Positions 58,357-64,000 of a stretch of 64,000 nucleotides of DNA are shown piece after piece. How positions within the stretch are numbered: the first letter of the stretch is position 1; every line of letters begins with the position of its first letter. The notes under the pieces are model-generated. The model searched no databases and was not told the DNA's origin. It saw only the letters and a program-made list of their open reading frames with translations. A program made the translations under genes and the position numbers. Source of the stretch: Streptomyces sp. DI166 (lineage in GTDB: Bacteria; Actinomycetota; Actinomycetes; Streptomycetales; Streptomycetaceae); assembly GCF_900091315.1 (NCBI RefSeq), contig NZ_FLSP01000042.1:1-64000 (forward strand), written 5' to 3'.

Positions 58357-60228
58357 TCAGGCGGCGCCGCCCTTGGTGTCCTTGTCGTCGTCGACGATCT
58401 CCGCGTCGACGACGCCCTCCTCGTCCGGGGGCGTGTCCTGCGAGCCGGTGGCGTCGGAGGACGGGGCCTGCGCCTGCGCGTACAGGGCCTGGCCCATCTT
58501 CTGGCTGACGGCGGCGAGTTTCTCGATCCCGGCGCGCAACTCGGCGGTGTCCGCCTCCCGTTCGAGCAGGCGCTTCAGCTCGGTGATCGCGGACTCCACC
58601 TCGGTCCGGGTCTCGGAGGGCACCTTGGCCTCGTTCTCGGGGTTCTCGCGCAGGAACTTCTCCGTCTGGTAGACGAGTTGCTCGGCCTGGTTGCGGGTCT
58701 CGGCGGCCTCGCGGCGCCTGCGGTCCTCCTCGGCGTACTGCTCGGCCTCCCGCATCATGCGGTCGATGTCCTCCTTGGGCAGGGCCGAGCCGCCGGTGAC
58801 GGTCATCTTCTGTTCCTTGCCCGTGCCGAGGTCCTTGGCGGAGACGTGCATGATCCCGTTGGCGTCGATGTCGAAGGCGACCTCGATCTGTGGCACCCCG
58901 CGCGGCGCGGGCGGCAGCCCGGTCAGGTCGAAGACGCCGAGCTTCTTGTTGTAGGCGGCGATCTCGCGTTCGCCCTGGTAGACCTGGATGCCGACGGAGG
59001 GCTGGTTGTCGGTGGCGGTGGTGAAGATCTCCGAACGCCGGGTCGGGATCGTGGTGTTGCGCTCGATCAGCTTGGTCATGATGCCGCCCTTGGTCTCGAT
59101 GCCGAGGGACAGCGGGGTGACGTCGAGGAGCAGCACGTCCTTGACGTCGCCGCGGATCACACCCGCCTGGAGCGCGGCGCCGACGGCGACCACCTCGTCG
59201 GGGTTGACGCCCTTGTGCGGGTCCTTGCCGGTCAGCTCCTTGACCAGGTCGGTGACGGCCGGCATGCGGGTGGAGCCGCCGACCAGGATGACGTGGTCGA
59301 CCGCGGAGAGCTTGATCCCGGCGTCCTTGACCGCCTGGTGGAAGGGCGTCTTGCAGCGGTCGAGGAGATCGGCGGTCAGCTCCTGGAACTGGGCGCGGGT
59401 CAGCTTCTCGTCCAGGTGCAGCGGGCCCTCGGCGGAGGCGGTGATGTAGGGCAGGTTGATGGTGGTCTCGGAGGAGCTGGACAGCTCGATCTTGGCCTTC
59501 TCGGCGCCCTCGCGCAGCCGCTGGAGCGCCATCTTGTCGTTGCCGAGGTCGATGCCGTACTGCCCCTTGAACTTCTTCACCAGGTGCTCGACGAGCCGCT
59601 GGTCCCAGTCGTCGCCGCCGAGGTGGGTGTCGCCGTTGGTGGCCTTCACCTCGATGACCCCGTCGCCGATCTCCAGCAGGGAGACGTCGAAGGTGCCGCC
59701 GCCGAGGTCGAAGACCAGGACGGTCTGCTCCTCGCCCCGGTCCAGGCCGTAGGCGAGGGCGGCGGCGGTGGGCTCGTTGATGATCCGCAGCACCTTCAGG
59801 CCCGCGATCTCCCCGGCCTCCTTGGTGGCCTGGCGCTGGGTGTCGTCGAAGTAGGCGGGGACGGTGATCACGGCGTCGGTGACGTCCTCGCCGAGGTAGG
59901 ACTCGGCGTCCCGCTTCAGCTTCTGCAGCACCCGGGCCGACAGCTCCTGGGCCCGGTAGCGGGTGCCGTCGACGGAGCCCTCCTGCGGGAAGCGCCAGCC
60001 GCTGTCGCCCATGTGCCGCTTGACCGAGCGGGCGGTGCGCTCGATGTTGGTCACCGCCTGCCGTTTGGCCACCTCGCCGACGAGGACCTCGCCGTTCTTG
60101 GCGAAGGCCACCACCGAGGGGGTGGTCCTGGCCCCTTCCGCGTTGGCGACGACGGTGGGTTCGCCGCCCTCCAGCACGGCCACCACGGAGTTGGTGGTTC
60201 CGAGATCGATACCGACCGCACGTCCCAT
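58357..60228 (-). CDS. dnaK: Chaperone DnaK (Hsp70) paralogue
   Basis: A 623-residue Hsp70. The ATPase motifs are [73 protein letters not shown] and [18 protein letters not shown]. The substrate domain has [31 protein letters not shown] and [19 protein letters not shown]. The tail is short and acidic ([11 protein letters not shown]). No grpE, dnaJ or hspR lies next to it, so it is a second stand-alone DnaK rather than the main operon copy. AAGGGGA precedes the ATG at 60228. A degenerate HAIR-like element 46 nt upstream suggests HspR control. Confidence 0.97.
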   Translation of the reverse strand: MGRAVGIDLGTTNSVVAVLEGGEPTVVANAEGARTTPSVVAFAKNGEVLVGEVAKRQAVTNIERTARSVKRHMGDSGWRFPQEGSVDGTRYRAQELSARVLQKLKRDAESYLGEDVTDAVITVPAYFDDTQRQATKEAGEIAGLKVLRIINEPTAAALAYGLDRGEEQTVLVFDLGGGTFDVSLLEIGDGVIEVKATNGDTHLGGDDWDQRLVEHLVKKFKGQYGIDLGNDKMALQRLREGAEKAKIELSSSSETTINLPYITASAEGPLHLDEKLTRAQFQELTADLLDRCKTPFHQAVKDAGIKLSAVDHVILVGGSTRMPAVTDLVKELTGKDPHKGVNPDEVVAVGAALQAGVIRGDVKDVLLLDVTPLSLGIETKGGIMTKLIERNTTIPTRRSEIFTTATDNQPSVGIQVYQGEREIAAYNKKLGVFDLTGLPPAPRGVPQIEVAFDIDANGIMHVSAKDLGTGKEQKMTVTGGSALPKEDIDRMMREAEQYAEEDRRRREAAETRNQAEQLVYQTEKFLRENPENEAKVPSETRTEVESAITELKRLLEREADTAELRAGIEKLAAVSQKMGQALYAQAQAPSSDATGSQDTPPDEEGVVDAEIVDDDKDTKGGAA

Positions 60229-60273
60229 CGCTGTCCCCTTCCGCCAGGGCATGTCCCGAACTCCAGCACAAAA

Positions 60274-60294
60274 CTTGAGTGGGCTGTTGTCAAT
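60274..60294. promoter_or_regulatory. Degenerate HAIR (HspR) element upstream of dnaK
   Basis: CTTGAGT (60274-60280), seven bases, then TGTCAAT (60288-60294). The HspR HAIR consensus is CTTGAGT-N7-ACTCAAG: the left arm is exact and the right arm matches in the central TCAA. It is placed 46-66 nt upstream of the dnaK start. Confidence 0.55.
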
Positions 60295-60330
60295 GGCGCC
60301 TCGGGGCCGTGCGGAGTGCGGGCGGGGCGC

Positions 60331-61080
60331 TCAGCCGGTGACGGGCTCCGGCTCGCGGGGCTCGTCGCGCAGGGCCACCGCGCGCCGGGGACGGTCCGTG
60401 ATCAGCACGTCCACTCGGGGATGGTTCAGGAAGGTCCGCATCGAGGCGTCCTCGTTGACCGTCCAGACCATGGTGAACAGACCGTGCCGGGTGGCCTCCC
60501 GCAGCACGCTCGCGCGGGCGAGCCGCTGGTGCACGGCGACCCCGCCCGCGCCGCAGGCGCGCACCCGGCGCAGGGGCAGGAGCTCGCTGATCCGGGTGCC
60601 GGGCAGCCGCCGCCAGCCGATCTCGCCCCGGTCGCGGCCCAGTGAGAGCGCGGTGCGGGCGCCGGGGAAGGCCCGGGTGATCGCGGCGACGGAACGGTCC
60701 TCCAGGGTGGTGGCGACGAAGGCGTCCGGGCCGAGCAGGGCGTTCGCCCGGTCGATCACCTCGCGCTCGTAACCCACCTCCTTCAGGTCCAGGTGGCCGA
60801 TCAGCTTCCCGGCGATCAGCGCCATCACCTCGTCGACCACCGGCACCGGGTACCCTGCGCGCTCGCTCAGCTCGGCGTGGCCGATCGTCGACAGCAGCGG
60901 CCCGGTGTGGTCGACGCGGGCGTCGTGGTAGACGACGAGGACACCGTCGGCGGTGCGCCGGATGTCGAACTCGACGTACTCCGCGCCGCTGAGCAGCGCG
61001 TCCTCGTACGCCTCCCAGGTGGCGGCGCGGGCGCGTTCGGAGCCGCCGCGGTGGGCGGAGACGGCGGGCTGTCGCGGCAT
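60331..61080 (-). CDS. Glycerophosphodiester phosphodiesterase
   Basis: A 249-residue GDPD enzyme. The N-terminal active-site His is in VSAHRGGSERARAATWEAYEDAL, followed by GAEYVEFDIRRTADGVLVVYHDARVD, which holds the metal-binding Glu-x-Asp and the second catalytic His. LIGHLDLKEVGYE supplies the later Glu, and LFTMVWTVNEDASM and VDVLITDRPR complete the barrel. No signal peptide is visible, so it is probably cytoplasmic, hydrolysing glycerophosphodiesters to glycerol-3-phosphate and an alcohol. It begins 6 nt after the CorA-like stop, so the two are cotranscribed. Confidence 0.94.
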   Translation of the reverse strand: MPRQPAVSAHRGGSERARAATWEAYEDALLSGAEYVEFDIRRTADGVLVVYHDARVDHTGPLLSTIGHAELSERAGYPVPVVDEVMALIAGKLIGHLDLKEVGYEREVIDRANALLGPDAFVATTLEDRSVAAITRAFPGARTALSLGRDRGEIGWRRLPGTRISELLPLRRVRACGAGGVAVHQRLARASVLREATRHGLFTMVWTVNEDASMRTFLNHPRVDVLITDRPRRAVALRDEPREPEPVTG

Positions 61081-61086
61081 GGTGGG

Positions 61087-62466
61087 TCAACTCCCGGACG
61101 AGGTACGAGGCGCGGGCACCGGCGCGGTCGGGTCGCCGGAGCGGGGCAGCAGGCTGCGCGGCCCCCGGCCCGCCCGGCGCAGCAACAGGTAGCCGATCAC
61201 GGCGAGGATCACGAACGGCAGCCAGGCCAGCGCGTACGCGGCGCCGTAGCGGCCGAGGTCGAGGATGGAGCGGCTGTCGTCGACATTGGTGGCGTTGACG
61301 CCGAAGAAGGCGAGCAGCAGGGTCGGCGGCAGGGCGATGAGGGTGGCCGCGGCGACCAGGACGGAGATGATGCGGTTCTGTCGCTCGTCGCGTTCGGCGA
61401 GGGCGGCTTCCAGGGCGGCGGAGCGGGCGTTGATGACGGAGGTGAGCCGCTCGACCATGCGGGCGGAGTTGTCGAGGCTGTCGCGGATGCCGAGGGCGTC
61501 GCGCAGCGACGACTGGAAACTCTCCGTGAGCATCTCCGGGATCAGCAGGCTGTCCACGTAGGCCTCGACGCCGAAGGCGAGGTCCAGCTGGAGTTCGTTG
61601 ACGCCGTCGGAGAGCCGCGAGATCAGGGCGCGGACCTCGGAGGGCGAGTCGGTGAGCGCCTGTTCGTTCTCCTTCATCATCGCGAAGGCGGCGAGCCGGG
61701 TGCGCTGCAGGACGGCCAGCGCGGAGATCATGCCGAGCGCGACCACGGCCAGGCCGTTCTCCACGTGCGGGGCCCAGCCCGCCTGTACGGACACGCCGCG
61801 GCCGTGGGCGGAGAGGGTGACGCCGTGGTTCCTGAGGTTGGGCGGGATGCTCACGGTGAGCCGGTCGGCGCCCTCGGCGGGCATCATGCCGCGGTAGACG
61901 ATGCTGTTGAGCAGGGCGGAGCGGTGGGACTGGTCGGTGTGGGCGAGGAGTTCCTCGCGCAGGCGGCCGCCGGGGAAGACGAGCTGGTGCACGTTGAGGC
62001 CGAAGGTGAGCGGTTCGGGCAGTCCCAGGCGGGTGCGCAGGACGTCCAGCAGGGGCCGGTCCCCCCAGGTTAAGTTCGTCCGGTCGAAGCAGGTGGTGGC
62101 GAGCCAGGAGGCGACGGCGCTGCCGTCGGTGTCCCCCGCGAACGCGCAGTCCAGGAGCAGGGTGGCGTCCCCGCGCGGGGTGGTGACGACCAGGAGGTCG
62201 GCGCCGGAGAGGGTCAGGCCGTGGTCGCCGCCGGGCAGGCCCAGTTCGTCCGGGGCCAGCCGCTCGGTCAGCACCGGCACCGGCAACACCGCCCCGCCGG
62301 ACTCCAGATGGGGCCGGAAGCGCCCGAAGTGGAGCCGGTCGACGAGCCCTTGCGACTGGTCCGGCGGATGGATCCGGCAGCCCAGACTGAACAGCAGCAG
62401 GATCCGGGTGACTTCCCGGGCCCCCGCGTCGAGTGCCGTCCCGTTGCCCGCTGTTCCCGTCGCCAT
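61087..62466 (-). CDS. CorA-like divalent cation transporter family protein with GVN motif
   Basis: A 459-residue protein with a large N-terminal cytoplasmic domain. A long helical stalk (ARMVERLTSVINARSAALEAALAERDERQNRI) leads to two C-terminal membrane helices: ISVLVAAATLIALPPTLLLAFFGV and YGAAYALAWLPFVILAVIGYLLL. CorA magnesium channels have a GMN selectivity motif after the first helix; here the sequence is FFGVNATN, giving GVN. The protein could therefore prefer another ion, as in the ZntB branch with GIN, or have a modified channel. It shares an operon with the GDPD gene. A strong terminator lies upstream, after osmC. Confidence 0.82.
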   Translation of the reverse strand: MATGTAGNGTALDAGAREVTRILLLFSLGCRIHPPDQSQGLVDRLHFGRFRPHLESGGAVLPVPVLTERLAPDELGLPGGDHGLTLSGADLLVVTTPRGDATLLLDCAFAGDTDGSAVASWLATTCFDRTNLTWGDRPLLDVLRTRLGLPEPLTFGLNVHQLVFPGGRLREELLAHTDQSHRSALLNSIVYRGMMPAEGADRLTVSIPPNLRNHGVTLSAHGRGVSVQAGWAPHVENGLAVVALGMISALAVLQRTRLAAFAMMKENEQALTDSPSEVRALISRLSDGVNELQLDLAFGVEAYVDSLLIPEMLTESFQSSLRDALGIRDSLDNSARMVERLTSVINARSAALEAALAERDERQNRIISVLVAAATLIALPPTLLLAFFGVNATNVDDSRSILDLGRYGAAYALAWLPFVILAVIGYLLLRRAGRGPRSLLPRSGDPTAPVPAPRTSSGS

Positions 62467-62515
62467 CGCGTCCCTTCCCCCTGGTCGGCGTCCGTTTCAT
62501 ACCCCGAACGGACGG

Positions 62516-62548
62516 CGCGCAGGCAGCCCGGTCCGGGCTGCCTGCGCG
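62516..62548 (-). terminator. Terminator after the OsmC gene
   Basis: CGCGCAGGCAGCCC pairs with GGGCTGCCTGCGCG in a perfect 14-bp stem with a 5-nt loop. It lies 18 nt after the OsmC stop at 62566 on the minus strand and separates osmC from the CorA-like gene. Confidence 0.8.
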
Positions 62549-62565
62549 ACCATGATCGCTGATGC

Positions 62566-62994
62566 TCAGGCGAGCTTCGCCGTCAGGGTGATCGGAACGG
62601 CCTTGAGGGCCTGGCTGACGGGGCAGTTGGCCTTGGCGTCCTCGGCGGCGGCCTGGAAGTCGGCCTCGCTGATGCCGGGCACCGTGCCCTCGACGGTGAG
62701 GTGGATGCCGGTGATGCCCTGGCCCGGCTGGAAGGTCACGTCGGCGGAGGTGACCAGCTTGGTGGGCGGGGTGCCGGCCTTGTCCAGGCCGTTGGAGAAG
62801 GCCATGCAGTAGCAGCTGGAGTGCGCGGCCGCGATCAGCTCCTCGGGGCTGGTCTTGCCGTTGGCGGCCTCGGCGCGCGCGGGCCATGACACCGGCTGCG
62901 CGGCGATCGCGCCGGAGGAGTCGAAGGTGACGACGCCGTTGCCCTGGAACAGGTTGCCTTCCCACACGGTGTGTGCGGAGCGCGTGGTTGCCAC
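62566..62994 (-). CDS. OsmC/Ohr-family peroxiredoxin
   Basis: A 142-residue OsmC-like protein. The two reactive cysteines lie in AAAHSSCYCMAFS and in AEDAKANCPVSQALK, the usual family positions. The beginning, SAHTVWEGNLFQGNGVVTFDSSG, and the Glu/Arg region SWPARAEAANGKTSPEELIA are typical. It reduces organic hydroperoxides using thiols and is often induced by osmotic or oxidative stress. It stands alone between the metallopeptidase-like gene and a strong terminator. The 63-nt leader shows no OhrR-like site that I could identify. Confidence 0.94.
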   Translation of the reverse strand: MATTRSAHTVWEGNLFQGNGVVTFDSSGAIAAQPVSWPARAEAANGKTSPEELIAAAHSSCYCMAFSNGLDKAGTPPTKLVTSADVTFQPGQGITGIHLTVEGTVPGISEADFQAAAEDAKANCPVSQALKAVPITLTAKLA

Positions 62995-63057
62995 GATGAA
63001 TCCCTTCAGTGAGGTCCCGTGTTCGGGGTCCGTGGCCCCATCCGATCACATTCCGGC

Positions 63058-64000
63058 TCAGCTCACCCGGAAGACCGGCCCCTGGGCGCTGAACGGCAGC
63101 CGGGCGCCCTTCGGAATGAGATAGGCGTGCTCGCGCCGCACCCTCAGGGTGTCGCACCAGCCGTCGGTGATGACCAGGATCGGCGCGCCGGGCGGGAAGT
63201 CGTCGGCGCGCTGCAGCAGGTCGATGCCGGGCTGGAGCACGGTGCCGCCCCGGCCGTGCACCCGGACCCGCCCGGCGATCTCGGTGACCTGCACATATCC
63301 CGCGTCGTGCGGGGCCGCGTCGCAGAACACCACGCGGGCGGCCGGTACGTCGCGGGCCTCGGCGTAGGAGGCGATGGCGCCGAGGGCCTTGCCGAGCAGG
63401 ACGCGGTCCATGGAGCCGGAGGTGTCCAGGACCACGCCGAAGGTGCAGCGGGCGATCTCCTCGGGCGGGTACCAGCGTCCGGCGCGCGGGATGTCCGGGG
63501 TGGACGCCTGGCGGCGGGCCGGCCGGGAGTAGGTGCGCAGGGGTTCCGGGCGGGGCACGAACTCGTCGAACCAGCGGGCCAGTTGGGCGTCCCAGGGCAG
63601 GGGCGGGTGGCTGAGCGCGCGGATCTCCTCGACCAGGCCGCCGGGCAGGAAGCCGCGTTCCTGCCGCTGGTGCAGGTCCAGGCCCTGGCACAGGCCGCGG
63701 CGGTAGAACTCGTCGAGGTCGACGTAGTCGCGGGGCGCGACCAGCGGGGCGCCCAGGATGTCCCCGGCGCCCTTGCCGCGCGGGGTGGACATCCGGCGCA
63801 TGCGGCGCAGGTCGCCGGCGATCCGGTCGTAGACCTCCTCGGCGGACAGGCCCGCGAGCTGGGCGTCGTACAGCAGGCCCTCGGGCATGGTGCCGACGTT
63901 CATCTCCTTGAGCCAGCCGTTGATGACGTAGTCGCAGGCGATGTTGAACAGGTAGGGGTCGCGGCCGCCGCAGCGGTCGCCGTGGCGCAGGGCGGCGTGC
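63058..64000 (-). CDS. DUF2201-type putative metallopeptidase with VWA-like domain, 5' end outside the window
   Basis: The coding frame stays open to the right edge, so the first residues are missing; 313 codons are visible, excluding the stop. The beginning, HAALRHGDRCGGRDPYLFNIACDYVINGW, is the metallopeptidase-like part, with His ligands and the conserved Asp. After a middle segment, a VWA-like domain contains TFGVVLDTSGSMDRVLLGKAL, with the DxSxS metal-ion site, and APILVITDGWCD. Such proteins are usually encoded next to a MoxR-type AAA ATPase, which would lie upstream, beyond the window. The role is unknown, probably a chaperone-like or proteolytic maturation function. Choosing the internal ATG at 63903 would remove conserved sequence. 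Confidence 0.85.
   Translation of the reverse strand, partial: HAALRHGDRCGGRDPYLFNIACDYVINGWLKEMNVGTMPEGLLYDAQLAGLSAEEVYDRIAGDLRRMRRMSTPRGKGAGDILGAPLVAPRDYVDLDEFYRRGLCQGLDLHQRQERGFLPGGLVEEIRALSHPPLPWDAQLARWFDEFVPRPEPLRTYSRPARRQASTPDIPRAGRWYPPEEIARCTFGVVLDTSGSMDRVLLGKALGAIASYAEARDVPAARVVFCDAAPHDAGYVQVTEIAGRVRVHGRGGTVLQPGIDLLQRADDFPPGAPILVITDGWCDTLRVRREHAYLIPKGARLPFSAQGPVFRVS

Noticed and set aside
57490-60645. Plus-strand open frame of over 1000 codons across narI and dnaK
   Set aside because: It is antisense to dnaK and out of frame with narJ and narI, and its translation is Gly/Val/Leu-rich without motifs.
60290-63691. Very long minus-strand open frame crossing the GDPD, CorA-like and OsmC genes
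   Set aside because: It is in a different frame from three recognisable proteins and is Arg/Pro/Ala-rich, typical of a shadow.
1-64000. Mobile elements, prophage, tRNA or rRNA genes
   Set aside because: No transposase, integrase, terminal repeat or RNA gene was recognised on either strand. Gene content and base composition look uniform.

Overview
The window is a high-GC actinobacterial chromosome segment, almost certainly Streptomyces. It has dense GC3-biased genes, frequent GTG and TTG starts, twin-arginine and lipobox leaders, a perfect CebR box (TGGGAGCGCTCCCA), CBM2-bearing cellulases, an XRE/DUF5753 regulator and a complete narGHJI operon. I see no IS element, prophage, CRISPR array, rRNA or tRNA. 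From memory, the combination GH6/GH48/nar/FabH/ROK-ABC resembles the S. coelicolor region around SCO6532-SCO6580. That is an inference to be checked, not something read from the bases.

Layout. (1) 1-7754, minus strand: a tightly overlapping Ebo-type operon. In transcription order it holds an inositol-phosphate-synthase-like cyclase, a UbiA prenyltransferase (EboC) with a repetitive Gly-rich insertion, a TIM-barrel protein, EboA, a TatD hydrolase (EboB), EboE, an EboF-like phosphodiesterase, and then a Tat-exported protein cut by the window edge. (2) 7849-19053, minus: a carbohydrate locus with a ROK regulator, a CUT2-type ABC transporter (ATPase, permease, binding protein), a Gfo/Idh/MocA oxidoreductase, a TIM-barrel isomerase broken by a one-base frameshift, a secreted GSDH-PKD-CBM6 dehydrogenase, and a ThuA-DUF1080 lipoprotein. 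Together they suggest oxidation and cleavage of glycosides through 3-keto intermediates. (3) 19243-29270: a formate locus with a FadR-type regulator, FabH paralogue, OFA-type MFS transporter plus a 44-residue partner, a ketopantoate-reductase-like enzyme, a molybdenum formate dehydrogenase whose alpha chain is split and permuted, and FdhD. Two similar candidate operators link the regulator to the divergent promoter.

(4) 29500-37473: mixed metabolism. It contains a DUF4185 protein, a bile-acid-symporter-like carrier with a divergent LysR regulator, an acyl-CoA ligase, a convergent aldo/keto reductase and SDR pair, and a methyltransferase. (5) 37620-48149: plant cell-wall degradation, with divergent GH6 and GH48 cellulases under two CebR boxes, a GH74 xyloglucanase, a small anchored protein and a PL11 rhamnogalacturonan lyase. 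(6) 48279-51752: a methyltransferase, pterin dehydratase, two HTH regulators and a small membrane protein. (7) 51848-58327: narGHJI respiratory nitrate reductase. (8) 58357-64000, minus: a second DnaK preceded by a degenerate HspR (HAIR) site, a GDPD esterase, a CorA-like transporter with GVN instead of GMN, OsmC, and a DUF2201 metallopeptidase/VWA-like protein that runs off the right edge.

The most interesting elements are the Ebo-type cluster with a MIPS-type cyclase where EboD is expected, the split and permuted formate dehydrogenase, and the repeat-expanded prenyltransferase. Long open frames antisense to these genes are high-GC shadows and were excluded.
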